In this document: positions 24,466-36,207 of the stretch, piece after piece | How the letters are laid out: every line of letters begins with the position of its first letter | Numbering within the stretch: position 1 is the stretch's first letter | Assembly: GCA_002794785.1 (NCBI GenBank) | Contig: NBBA01000005.1 | Location: 558,001 to 622,000 of the forward strand | From: Coniferiporia sulphurascens | Taxonomy: Eukaryota > Basidiomycota > Agaricomycetes > Hymenochaetales > Hymenochaetaceae | Reading direction: 5' to 3' | DNA length: 64,000 nucleotides | Translations under genes and position numbers: made by a program | The notes under the pieces: model-generated | What the model was told of the DNA's origin: nothing | Seen by the model: the letters and a program-made list of their open reading frames with translations, nothing else | Database searches by the model: none

Positions 24466-24500
24466 GTACGTACGTACGTACGTACCGTATCGTATCGTAT
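24466..24500. repeat. GTAC self-complementary repeat followed by CGTAT repeat
   Basis: Five GTAC units form a perfectly palindromic block, followed by three CGTAT units. The GTAC part can fold on itself or cruciform. Confidence 0.85.
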
Positions 24501-27500
24501 GGACAGACAAGACAAACGATGTCATACCCCTGCCCCACTCCTTCTGCTCGCGTCCTACCGACGCCGACAGCGCCAATATATTAATATTAATGGCCGCCGC
24601 CTCCTGGCCTCCTGGACGCGTTGGGCTCCGCACCGGCCCACTTCAATTAACGTTAAGTATATATTCGTCGCCGACGCCCGACGCCGAACGCCGAACACCG
24701 ATGCCGACTGCCGGTTGTGGCGCACACCGAGCGCCTCCCCGCAGGGATGGATCCCGTCCTCGACTTCGTGCGGGATCGCGCGAATCACAGCGTGAAGAGC
24801 GAGACGAGTTGAGCAAGCAGACGAATCGCAGGAGACACTCGACCCGGTACTCGGACTCGGACTCGGGACTCGAATCGGAACAGGCCAGGACATGATCGGG
24901 GCGGTGCGCGTGAAGCTGTACGTAGATCCGCTGTCACAGAAAGAGAAAGGCGGGGAGAGGGACAGGGAAAGGTGGGCCCGGGTGTCCGGCTCTCCCCTCC
25001 GGGCGCGTCGGAAGTCACAGCGTGTGCGTGTGCGTTTGTGAGAGTTGGCAGAAAGGGGGCGAGGAATGGGAGGGGCGGCGAGTGCCCGGTGGAAGGTATG
25101 CAATCCCTATGCAACATAACTGAATGCAATGCAATATAACGGCGCGCAACCAAACCCCAGTGCCCGTTATCTTCTGAGGGGGTTTTTGTTCGGAGAATAT
25201 TGAGTGATAGGGATGGAAGGAGATGCCGGGCAAGATGGGACCGGGACACATTGAATCGAATCGAATCAAGTATCAAACCAATCCAACGGGAGTTCTAGGA
25301 GTTCTACGCTCTCTGTTTTGTGCACCTTCACAAAGTCACCGGCAGAAGCGATCGAAGGGGGCGAAACAGGCGCGTGTGTATGAGTATGTATGTGGGACGA
25401 ACGGACATGGACATGGACGCAACGAACGGGTGCCAGAGGTCTCTTCCTCGGATGGCAGATAGCAGAAAAGCAAATGGTGAGGACGTCCCTTGCATGTATC
25501 CGGATGCTTCGAGGCGGAGAAATCGCAACGGAGAGTGGGGCATCGGAGATGTGTAGGCTCAGTCGCACGTAAGTCATATTCTTCCTCGTCGAGAGGGTAC
25601 CGGGGACCCGAGGATCCTCGATTCCTTGGGCGGCCAAATAGATCCGAGTCCGAATCGAGAACCAACCACCTTCCCCCCCTCCCCTCTCCTATCCCGCGAT
25701 GGCCGAGCATATGCAACAGACCTTTCGCAGTCACAGAACGCGCTCGCATTCGCGTTCCCGTTATTGGAAAGAGAACAGACGGCGATGTCCTTGTGTGAAC
25801 ATCGTTCCACTAATTGACAGCGATGCCGGACCCCTGTAGCTGATGCGACCAGTAGGACAAACATCCCATTCGCCTGCGGCGTAGTTCTGGGACATATCTT
25901 TCCTGTGCGATGCGCGCTAAAGTCCCCTACTGAGCTCCCGGCGATCTTGCCTCTACCCCCGACATCGACTATGCATCCCCACGGCTTGACACATAGCTCG
26001 TGTTTTCTGCACCCCGCCGACCCTCGTGCGAGTCACATCGCAATCAGAGAGGAGTAAGAGTCTGAGCCTTTGTTTCTTTCAATAAAAGCCTAAAGTGCTA
26101 CAGCCCCGCTGGAGGCCGCGTCGCACCATGTTGTTATTTTACCTCTTGATAGTTGTGGCGGCGCAGGCGAATAGGACGCACAACGCCGGAGTCGCCGAGG
26201 AGGCCTCGCTGAATTAATTCACCGATCAAAAAATCAACGCCCGAGCTTTTCTTGCGAGCCTCGTTCGGTGACTCAGTACGTGGAAGGCACATGTAGTCCT
26301 TCGCGCCCTTTCATTCCAGTGCATCGAGTCGAATCGCAGGATCTAGAACGTTCATATAGAGTCATTTGTATGCCTTAGATTAAGATCGTGGCCCAAGCGT
26401 GAGGGTTCTTCAGCTGCAACCAACTTTCGTCCTCCCGCCCTCCCCGATGCAGTCTCTGCTGCCGTAAGTAAATGCGGATAAATAACGGCACATCAACTCT
26501 TGCTTGCACTGCGCCACACCTTGCATGGGGAGTGTGGAGTCTGCGGGTGACGGATGGCCCCTGATGAATCGCATATCGCTTCCTTCGTGGCGCGGCGCCT
26601 GCGGCACAGATGAAATGCACAGCCGAGTGAATCACTTGCACATGTGCATGTGCCTTTGCGACTTGGGTGTCAGTTATAGAGCGTCCCGTTTTCAAGCCGC
26701 AACAGCGCAGTCACAATTCCGAGGAAACGTTTTAGGAAGGACAACTGCGCACGCAGCAGCTGCCCGGGGTCCAAGCACAGTGACAGCGCGCCAAGTACGG
26801 GGTACAATAGGACGAATGGCAAAGTAAGGGTCATGTCGGATTAGGTGTTGTCGTAAATAAACACCGGGACACCGGGAATAATCGCTTGGTTATCATGTCA
26901 TATAGAAGGAAGGGTGAATGTTCGTTTGTTATTTCCAGTGGCCGAGGGTCGTTGGGTGTTAGATGAGTGCCTCGTTTAATCCATCCACATTCGTCATGTA
27001 CTGGTTTTTCAGAAGCCCATGGGAACAAGGTGCCCGGTGCAGCATGGGAAAAACCGACCGGGCTACACCCAGCGAACCCCGAAACGTCAAAGATATTTTT
27101 GCGAAATTGAGGTGCTGCACCGCACGTCGGGAAAGATGTGCTACGCGTGCCCCGCCCCCGACATATACGCGAGAAAAAGCAGGTGGAACTCATCGAAAGG
27201 CGCCGAAATTGTCGTTGTCGTCTGGTAACACTCGTCACGATCGTCACCGCTGCAAAGACAAAACGAGGCTGTGCAAGAGGAACAGGTAGAAGGTCAGCCC
27301 GTTCTAAAGGCGCATCTACAATTTTCAAAATGGAGGAACGTTCGGGTGTCCTTTACGGAGGAAACAAAAGTCAACGGAAGGCATGCTCATTCAGACGGGG
27401 ACGCCGCATACCGTGAGCGCTACGCGGTCCTTTGCTCAAAGCGCCTCCCAATATGGTAATGCTGAACTTTAATTTGCAGGGGTATCGGTCCGCGGGTAGG

Positions 27501-28192
27501 GCTATCGACGTATATGTTCACAGATCCTACGAAACTCTACTCTGACTCCTCGACAGGAGCTCGTTCTTCCTTTCGGGGGCCAAGGCAGGGACAAGGACAT
27601 GGAGCAGCTATTTCTGTCCTCAAACCGAGCTTGGGACACCCACGATCCTGGCGAGGAAGAGAGGTAAGGCTTAATCGTATCAAATGAAGAACGACGAATG
27701 AATCACGCATCAGAGGCGTAGTTAGAGGCTTTTGATTATAAAGACTGTTAAAGGAGTCACACCGATTTGCTTCTCGAGCCGCTTCCATCGTGAACTTAGA
27801 AGCGATTCACTCAGGCCCCAGCAGTGATTTGGGCCCAAACCTGATAGACGAAAATGGCAATCGGGGGCTTCAAAGAGTAGAAAGATTGATGCAATGAAAA
27901 CGTCAAAGTTCGCCGAGAAGAAAGACATTCCTTCCTTCTCTGGAATACTGCGGTATCTTGATGACGTGTTGGACCGAAAAAGCGCCGATTGAAAGACAAA
28001 AGTTCGCGATGATACAGAAACGCAGTTACGATACAATTTGACGTTTGAGGTTCGCAGTCTACTGGTATGTAAGCTAAGGAATTGTCTCGTCAGAACCCAT
28101 GCAACGGAACTTAAAACTCCCCTCACTCGCCTTTTTTGCGGCAAAGACCAGCCCGAGGTCGCCGGGTGCATAGGCTTTAATACAATGGATGC

Positions 28193-28744
28193 TCATCCTC
28201 TTACAACGGGACGAACATTATACTCCCTCTTTAGCGACTCGAAGTCTTCGTCCTTCGACTTATACTGGGTCAATAAATTTGATACGGCCTTTTTGATCTG
28301 AATCCGATATCAGGTGCAAGTTCCGATTTGTAGACTTTTATGGTCTTTACCCCTTCTTTGTTGGTTTGCAGTGCAGGAACTACATCTTGCACAGTCCGCT
28401 CCACAAGTACGCCCCCCACCAGTCGAAAGCATTTTCGTTGAGGGTCCTTTTGAAGGGCCTCGTTCAAAGTGGTTAAAACCAATCTTCACAACGGTAGCTG
28501 TTAGTGCTGGTCCAAACCGATTTTGGTCCGCACTAACTCGTGTTCATCCGCTTCCGTTTCGAGTTCCCCAATTTTACTAGCAAAAGCTTGAAGTTCACCC
28601 TGTAGACGCGACAAGTTCTGCTGGAGCTCTGGGCAGATCATGTCTTTTAGCATGCCCTCAGTTGTTCGAATAGTAAGCACTAGCTATACCTTGTTCGTTT
28701 AAGGCCTTTGAAGGCGCCTTTGCTTTCACTTGCGTGGCCGACAT
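28193..28744 (-). CDS. PFD2: Prefoldin subunit 2 (beta-type)
   Basis: Subunit of the cytosolic hexameric prefoldin chaperone that hands nascent actin and tubulin to the CCT chaperonin. Four exons (28744-28690, 28628-28538, 28483-28351, 28297-28193) give 384 nt, 127 residues. Seen: an N-terminal coiled coil (ELQQNLSRLQGELQAFASKI, then ELETEADEHELVLTTL), the beta-hairpin core RKCFRLVGGVLVERTV, DVVPALQTNKEG, and a second coiled coil ending KSKDEDFESLKREYNVRP. This is the complete beta-prefoldin layout at the usual length. The GA/A junction at 28538/28483 is needed to keep frame and uses a GTTAGT donor. It shares a 150-bp promoter with NDUFS8. Confidence 0.95.
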
Positions 28745-28894
28745 TATCGTCGTTGTCGTCGTCGCACAAGGAAGTTTCGATTTCGACGTGACGTGATTGG
28801 GCAGGCTTGGACGCTTGTGGTGCTTACATAACCAAGCTGCTCTTTCGTTGCTCCGACTGCCATCCGTTCCGCCCACTGAGTACACTCAACCGTC
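28745..28894. promoter_or_regulatory. 150-bp bidirectional promoter of prefoldin 2 and NDUFS8
   Basis: The two ATGs are 150 bp apart. Inside are TGACGTGA (28789-28796, CRE-like) directly abutting ATTGG (28796-28800, reverse CCAAT), about 95 bp before the NDUFS8 ATG. Factor binding is inferred from consensus only. Confidence 0.6.
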
Positions 28895-29879
28895 ATGTCG
28901 CTCGTTAGCCGACTCGCTCTCCAGCCGAGCAGAGCCCGTCTTCTGCGCCCAGCGCAGCCTTTGGGTGCGGTCGCTGCGCGCCAAGTTCTCGTGCGCTCGC
29001 TGTCATCTTCACCGCGTCGCTTGTACGCACAGCATGTCTCGGAGCACAACCACAACCATCCGTCTAGCCCTGTCTCAAGCACCGACGTAAACCCCTATAA
29101 AAATGGCAAGAGTGCAATAGATAAGGCGGTGCACCTATTTTTCTTCACGGAGATTCTGCGTGGTGAGCTATTCGTCATGGACATACCGCCCACCGGCGCG
29201 CGGACTTAATTGTTTTGAAGGAATGTGGATTGTCATGGAACAAGTATTCCGCCCACCATACACCATCATGTATCCTTTCGAGAAGGGTCCGCTTTCCCCC
29301 CGCTTCCGCGGTGAGCATGCACTGCGCCGGTATCCTTCTGGCGAGGAGCGATGCATTGGTACGCGAGTTGATAAATCCTGTGATATCGCCTGTTAATTAT
29401 TCCGGCTAGCTTGCAAGCTTTGCGAGGCCATCTGCCCGGCGCAAGCCATTACTATTGAGAGCGAAGTACGACAGGACGGTTCGAGAAGAACAACCAAATA
29501 TGGTGAGGGGAACATACGCGAAAGCGTTGCAGGGTACCCTGATTTTTATACTGATGTCATGTTTATTTTAGATATCGACATGACAAAGTGTATCTACTGC
29601 GGTTTCTGTCAGGAAGCCTGCCCCGTGGACGCCATTGTCGAAAGTGTGTAATGTTTCCCCAAGCTTCCACAAATATACCTGACAATGTACATTATCAGCC
29701 CAACACCACGAATATTCGACGGAGACCCGCGAGGAGCTATTGTACAACAAGGAGAAGTTACTCGCGAATGGTGACCGTGCAGAAGCAGAGATTGCTGCAA
29801 ACTTGTATGGTAAGACCGTTTGACCTTTTCGATCACCCTCATACTGAAAACTATTTTAGCTGACCACGTCTACCGATGA
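28895..29879 (+). CDS. NDUFS8: Complex I core subunit NDUFS8 (TYKY, two 4Fe-4S clusters)
   Basis: Core electron-transfer subunit of the peripheral arm, carrying clusters N6a and N6b. The N-terminus is Arg/Ser/Ala-rich without acidic residues ([18 protein letters not shown]), a mitochondrial presequence. Seen in order: [60 protein letters not shown] with AICP (first CX2CX2CX3CP), [20 protein letters not shown] (second), and NLYADHVYR at the C-terminus. Exon junctions split Gly, Ala, Asp and Ala codons and are all GT..AG. Both cluster motifs are intact and the ends match the family, so the gene looks complete and functional. Confidence 0.96.
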
Positions 29880-30592
29880 GGGAGCTGCATGTATATACGC
29901 TGGGAAAGCATAGAACTAAGATCATATTTGTGCATACGTTTGACGCAAATTTGACTTTCTTTATCATCTGGCCTTAAATGGCTTTTTCACGTCCTCATCC
30001 TTGGCCGTCAAGAGGATAATGGTGCAACTGAAGTCTACGCTTGCCGTTCATTCCTTGGGGTTTTACTCGATGCAGATTTCTGCTCACCTTTCTGCCTCCG
30101 AAGTGATCTTCTTTTGTAGCGTTCGCTGGATTTGCGAGGAAATTCCCTGCGGCTTTCTTTGTGGGTCTGTGTCATGGGAAAGTGGCCGACGAGGGAAAAG
30201 CAAACAGAAATTAAGGTGTCCTATGCTTTATTGTCAGCGCTTGCAAATCAACCTTACTCCTATACGCCCGAGACTGGTGCATGGGATGAATCCCAAGATA
30301 GATTAGACAGTCAAACACTGGACGACGCCGACTCCTTGAAAGAACCCGTATTTTGAGGACCCTCACTGTTACTGCGAGCTTGGCATCTCCCAACTCGGAA
30401 GGCGGTGCGTCTGGTAAAAGCAATTCCCATGGGTAGAGCTTTTGAGGCAGGCTCATGATGCACAGTGTATTCATTTACCCTGGTAAGGGCGCCCGCCTGG
30501 TCGCCTTCCGGAAATGGCTATGGTATAAGGCTAAATACACACTAGTTTTCCACAAACCAAACCAATTGTAACAGATATCATACGACAATATA
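29880..30592. other. Intergenic gap with a doubtful small reading frame
   Basis: 700 bp between NDUFS8 and the convergent ArfGAP stop. A + strand frame ending at 30356 encodes an acidic tail (PETGAWDESQDRLDSQTL) that looks more protein-like than its surroundings, and another frame at 30000-30110 is open, but I could not join them convincingly and recognise no family. The ArfGAP 3' UTR must also lie here. Confidence 0.35.
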
Positions 30593-32128
30593 TCAGAAGT
30601 CCTTCCACTCGTCCCAGTCATCAGCTTTTTTGGCCGGCGCAGGAGGGTTTCGCGTGTTCGCCGAGGCCGATATTCCGGTCGTGTTTGTATTGGAGGTCGT
30701 TGAGGGTCCCCCGTCCGAATATCCACCGAAGAACTCGTCCTCTCCCACGTCATTATAATTATTCCAATCATCTGCATCGTGAGAAGTAGAAAGAGCGCCG
30801 TAGCCTTCATGGCCTCCGCCGCCGACTCTGTCTTTCACAGTATCGACAAAGCCACCCACAGACTCCGCGACATCCACGCCAATTCGCTGCTTGCTCCATT
30901 GATTGGCCGTCGCACCTACATAAGTGACACGTTTGCCGGCCTCGCTGACATAGCCTTTGATGCTATCCTGAAAGCTTGGGTCTCGGACGCGCTCTAGTCC
31001 GGGTTGGATGACAGTTTCTGAGACGGTACGGGAAGCGCCGGCGACCACAGAAGACAAGAGCGACCAGCCCTTGCTGAGCGCTGCGGTCGGATTTTCTTGG
31101 AAATCCGACAAGGACGGCGCTGACGCGCTGGAGAGGCCATAGGAAGGGTGCTGGGCACCTGCGGAAGGCGAAGGGGTGCTTCCGAATCCCTGATAACGTC
31201 CGCCTTGTGAAGGAGGTAGATCTGTCGGTCGGTCTGCATTGATCGAACCCAAACTAGAGAAGTAAGACTCATTCGCTGCCTTTTGCGACCCCGGTAAAAC
31301 TGCGCCTCTTGTAGAGTCACTAAAGCCACCGCCTGGCGGAGGGGAGTTGTTGAATGAGGCCGGAGAAGCAGAGTTCTGTCGTAAAGAGGTGCCGGCTGAG
31401 GTGCGCCCGGACGCACGCGACTTGCGTAGGCCTTGCGCTGAGGATGGACGTCCAGGAGAGTCAATTCCTGTTCGGGGTGAGGCGAATTCTGGTGGCGGCG
31501 AAGAGGGAGACCAGGGCTTTCCTTCCAATTCAGCGGTGATCTGAAATATACGTAAGTATTCATCACAACCGCGATTTACGGAAAGACGAACCTTTTCCTT
31601 GTACTGTACAGCTGCCCAGCAATGATACTTGTCGTGAGGGTTAATCCCATCTTTATAACCTCCTACTTCCGAGGGACTGTATTCCCGCATAAATGTACGG
31701 AAAGGCGCATTTCCTCCTAGCTTTACAAATCAATTAATCCCACGGGAAACGGCATTACCACTGATCAGAAGGGCTACCTTCATGCGACGTATTTGGTCCT
31801 CCTGCCAGGTATCCATTGATACCGAACGAATGAAGCTTTATGTGCTTATCCGTCAAGGCAACTCTAGACCTCCTTAAAAAGATCAAGACGCGGCTCACCT
31901 GATATGCACGCCGAATCCTCTATGTGTTCCCGCACACTGGAGACATAAAAAGACAGCGAAGCTATTTGGAATATGTTAAAGCTGCATGATGAGCTGTATT
32001 CAGGTATGACCAGACCTGATGGACGCCCATTGAGGATTGGGATTTGAGCAATCAATGCATATCTTGCTGAGCAAGTCCTCGCGTTTTATGAGCTCCTGCA
32101 GTTCTCTTTTTGCCAGAGATTGGTCCAT
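30593..32128 (-). CDS. GCS1: ArfGAP, Gcs1/ARFGAP1 type
   Basis: GTPase-activating protein for Arf1 in COPI vesicle traffic at the Golgi. Five exons (32128-32016, 31961-31899, 31835-31778, 31720-31592, 31540-30593) total 1311 nt, 436 residues. The ArfGAP zinc finger is complete: CIDC, 16 residues, CLQC, split by intron 1. HRGFGVHISFIRSVSMDTW supplies the catalytic arginine, followed by LGGNAPFRTFMREY and DKYHCWAAVQYKEK. The C-terminal half is Ser/Gly-rich, with an amphipathic Ser/Ala-rich stretch (GWSLLSSVVAGASRTVSETV) resembling an ALPS curvature sensor. It ends DDWDEWKDF, a tryptophan motif of the type bound by coatomer delta. Head to head with MLH3. Confidence 0.94.
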
Positions 32129-32491
32129 CGATGTGCGCTTGTTTTATCTTGGGAAGAATCTGCGGTCTCCAAGTGAGGAAAGGGGGGAGGAAAAAAGACG
32201 GCGGAATATCCGTCGTCTGGGCTGGTTCGAATGCCAATACCCTGCCTGGCGCATTGATGCTGGCAAGCGCATGTTGACGATCGACGCGCATAGCCTGGGA
32301 GCCTCCTACTAAAAGTGGTGCTGGTGCAGCATTGCAGCTCCGCGATCGACGTCTTGCCCGGGTGAGACTCTGGTATTCAATTGACGCACGAATAACCGCC
32401 TCCGCGTCAATTTCTCGGTTTCTCCATGGCTTGATTTTCGTCCCTTGTACCACGCATGAAGACGCTACGGTAGAGTTTTGCCCTCCTACCA
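32129..32491. promoter_or_regulatory. Divergent promoter of ArfGAP and MLH3
   Basis: 363 bp between start codons, presumably holding both promoters and leaders. CCAAT pentamers occur near 32233 and 32485, so CCAAT boxes in this window are not confined to respiratory genes. Confidence 0.5.
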
Positions 32492-35400
32492 ATGCTCCCA
32501 GCTGCTGTGGAACGACTAGACGACGCAACACGCTCCAAGATCCGCTCAACTCAAATCCTTACTTCGCTTCCCCAAATAATTTCCGAGCTCGTTCAGAACT
32601 CCCTTGATGCCGGGGCAAGGAATATAGATGTTGGGGTAGACTACGACGATTGGATGTGCTGGGTGAGGGACGACGGGTCAGGTATTAATAAAGACGGACT
32701 TGCGTTCATTGCGCAGGGGATGAAGGGTGGACGGTATTGTGAGTGGACCCACCTTCCGGCAGGCCCGAGCTTACGCCTCGTCTTGAAGCCTCTTCTAAAG
32801 CTTATAGCACCTTATCTCTTGATTTCATCGATACATTCGGCTTTCGGGGTGAAGGTGGGTGCCCTTGAATATTCCAAGTTCCACCTAGCGTCTGGTTTCT
32901 GACATTCAGTTATAGCATTGGCCTCTGCGGCAGATTTATCATTAATTGAGATATCGTCTCGCACTGCGCGCTCAAGAGAAAGCTGGTCTGTGATTCTCAA
33001 GGGGGGAGTGGAGTTGTATTGTGGTCCATCTTTGAGGTGGCGTAGGGAGCAGGCTGGCACAACGGTGTCGATAAGGGATGCCTTCTATAATGTAAGCAGT
33101 CGAATGTATAATTGTGTTTTACTCAGTTTAAATTGTCCGGGTTCGACTAGCTCCCTATTCGAAGGCGCTCTCACCCCGGCGCTGCACGGACGATTGAGCT
33201 TGTCCAACGGGAACTTGAGTCCTTCGCTCTTGTATTCACGAATGTCGCATTTTCACTTCGAGACGAATCAAGGACGATTAGAAGAGGGCCCGACAAAATA
33301 CGCGTGCTATCCATTCCGAAAGTGTGTAGAAAAATCTGGCGTGAATATGACCTGGTCGCTTAAGCACTAACACACCAGACTTTATCAACCCTAAAAACCT
33401 TTCGTCATATATTCGGTCGAGCACTCGTTGAGGTGCGCGACGCCAACGACATCTTCGTTCGAGCCCTGGACTGACGTTTGTAACAACTTCGCAGTGTACA
33501 GATGATGTTAACGTTCAGTCAGGCGGGATGAGGCTTGAGGGCTTTATAAGTCTGGTCGGCGCCCATTCAAAGGTGAGCGTTCCGAAAAACTTCCAGGAAA
33601 TTATGATATCTATTTACGAATCATACTCCCTTTAGAATCACCAGTTTCTCTGTGAGTTTCCATCACTTTCTTCTCAGACTGATATAGCTAAGATAGGAAT
33701 AGACGTGAACCGTCATCTACTCGAACAATGTCAACTACATCGTGTAATAGATCAGAAATTTGCCTCAAGCACATTTCATAAACACGTAAGGGAGTCAATA
33801 CTTTAGTCGTGTCCATTTTCTTGAGATGAGTAGGCCGCGGATGAGACCGGGGAAAGTGCAAGCGAACGTCCGGGTATGTCACTACGCGAATCCACAAAAC
33901 CATGTTTTAGTCTCATTCTACGTTAAGGTACACGCCGTTCTCCTCGCAAAGCGGAGCGCCGTCCAGTCTATGTACTGAACCTCACGGTACCTCCCCGGGA
34001 GATTGATAATTGTCTGGACCCGGCAAAGACAACCATTCATTTCCAAGTACGGTATAATAATATTTGCTATATGCTAGCAATTTTGACGCACAGTGATTCA
34101 CAATCTAGAATCAAGGGGCCGTCGCTTCTTTCCTCGCGGACGTCGCCCAATCCTTCCTTGTTCGTCATGGATTCAGCGCTCCTTTCGTGGAAAGTCCTTT
34201 ACCTACATCCGGTAAACGTCAGAGCAAAAGGGGGAGGATGGATGCGAGCGATGAAATGGAGCTAGATGACTACAATGCGGCAACCCCGCCGATTAAGGGC
34301 CAAAGTCCTTCGAAAAGGCCGAAGATGAGAGAAGTATACATCCAAGAGGTATGTTTTCTCATTTTTTCAAAAGGTCATCTTCACTTATAACAAAGCAGGA
34401 TCCTTCACTGGAACACGATGAAGACGAACTTACATGGGTTGATCCGGCCACTAATCGTACATACCTTGTTGATACTCGCACGGGGAACTCATATTTACGG
34501 GACCAGCAACCCGAAGGTTTTGGGAACTCGGGTTCGCGTCCACCCGTCCAGCGGAGAACAATCGTCGGCAAACAATGGTTGAAGCAGGCGCACAGTAATT
34601 GCGCGCATTCGTGTGAAGATGCTAACGAAAATGAGAGAAATGAAATGCCAGAATGGATAAAGAGGGCATTAGAGGTTCGCCCGCCGACGTCGCGTGCGCT
34701 CAAGTTCTAATACTGATGTAATGATCTATAGGCAAACGGCACCTTTTCTCCTAATGAACCTGCGATACCTCACTTACCCCCTGCTACTTCGCACAATAAC
34801 GCAAATGACGAACTCGGACAAGCGTCGAGAACGCCCTGGATGAAGCAGTTCAAGCGAACTTTCACAACACCGTATCAAAGTCTGGGAGGTCTTGAGGAAG
34901 TCCCGGCTTGTTCTTTCACTAAAGAGAGCCTTGCAAAGGCACGAGTGATTGAGCAGGTCGATCGCAAGTTCATTGCGTGCACCATCGAAAATATTCCGCG
35001 AGGCCAGAATTTAAACGGGGAAATTCTAGAGTCGGAAGACGATGTGAGCAGGCCGAGTAGGCGTACACTCGTGCTCGTTGATCAGCATGCAGCGGATGAG
35101 CGCGTTCGCGTCGAGCGCTATCTCAAGGCACTTTGCCTGGGCTTTTTGGATTCCGAAGGTGTTGGTGTTGAAAGACGTGCATTGGACCCACCCGTGCCGG
35201 TGCTTCTTACGAGATTTGAACGAGATCGCTTAACAGGCTCGCCGAGGATTAAGAAATCGTTTCAAAACTGGGGTTTTGATGTGATAGAAACACGCGCAGG
35301 GGGTATCAGAGAGGCTGAGGGAGAGCACGAGGACGGATGCGGAATGGTGTACTTGACAAGTGTACCAGAGGTTGTTGCAGATAAGGTAGGCTAAATGCAG

Positions 35401-35908
35401 CTACTTGTACAATGCACTATGTACTAACTCTTGTTGCCAGCTCCTTACAGGGACTGGTGATGATTTACGCGAGGTCGTTAAAAGCTATTTAGCCAAACTT
35501 GAAGCCGAGGGCACGGACGGGTCTTTTGACCTCGAGCAGAAGTTGAGGGGAGCTAGTATGGGTGTGGCGGACGTAGACGAGTTTACATGGCTCCGGGCGT
35601 TGCGATTTTGTCCACATGGTCTGATCGAGCTCGTGAATTCGAAGGCGTGCCGAGGTAATACTATTGAACTACTTGTGACTAGTTCTGACCTCGGAACCTA
35701 ACTATCTCCATTTGAAGGTGCGATTATGTTCAACGACCGGCTCTCGGGAGAGCAATGTCGGCGACTTATCCGGCAATTGTCGATGACCGCCTTCCCATTT
35801 CAGTGTGCGCATGGAAGGTATGTGCAGTCACTTCGAGTCAAAGGCAGAGTTCTGACGGAACCGAAGGCCATCGGTCGTTCCACTCACAGCCATCCACTGC
35901 CGAAATGA
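32492..35908 (+). CDS. MLH3: DNA mismatch-repair / meiotic MutL homolog MLH3
   Basis: MutL-family ATPase and endonuclease that pairs with MLH1 in mismatch repair and crossover formation. N-terminal GHKL motifs: ELVQNSLDAGARNIDV, DDGSGI, and TFGFRGEALASAADLS (reached by splicing 32738 to 32789 and 32854 to 32916), then FYN joined to LPIRRR and NHQFLYVNRHLL. The C-terminal part has the endonuclease signature LVDQHAADERVRVERYL (DQHAX2EX4E), FCPHGLIELVNSKACR, AIMFNDRLSGEQCRRLIRQL and FPFQCAHGR. At least ten short introns. The end is uncertain: the canonical donor after CAHG and acceptor at about 35889 give a stop at 35908 with the final Arg-Pro lost. An alternative GTGCAG donor 4 nt downstream keeps Arg and reads HGRYPSTAEMK to 36115. 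Confidence 0.92.
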
Positions 35909-36207
35909 AGTGGCCGGTGGGGCTTTGCTGCATCCGAGATCCGTTGACTGGAGCAGTCTGGTCTGATAGCCCCATTTGGGGATGTGCAATATCATTTGTT
36001 TATGTAAATATCCTGGCTGCCGGATGTAGATCCTTGATGGGAAGGTCGTGTGACGCAAATCACCCTGGAAGGACTAGTTGGGGTCACCTGACGTCACCAG
36101 GACGTGTGGGGATATAAAGCTCTCCAGAAGGCTGAGCCTCTACATCAGATTCACAGTGCAATCACCTCTTTCAACGCACTTTACACACTTGCTCTATATT
36201 GCCCACG

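Larger units (their letters stand above)
22894..28192. other. Intergenic region, simple-repeat-rich then unremarkable
   Basis: No gene is supported in 5.3 kb. From 22.9 to about 25.9 kb the sequence is low complexity: pyrimidine-rich 23040-23340, a TTTTTTGAC repeat, alternating TACACA, GGAAT, GTAC and CGTAT repeats, and a CGGACT cluster at 24849-24870. From 25.9 to 28.2 kb it is ordinary mixed sequence. ORFs of 149-182 codons exist on the minus strand (24555-25103, 26831-27328, 27722-28171), but I see no conserved motif or coherent splice pattern. A short unrecognised gene near 26.8-27.4 kb or 27.7-28.2 kb cannot be excluded. Confidence 0.55.

Noticed and set aside
24466..24485. GTAC palindromic repeat as a CRISPR or attachment site
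   Set aside because: It is a plain microsatellite with no spacers, associated genes or duplicated flanks.
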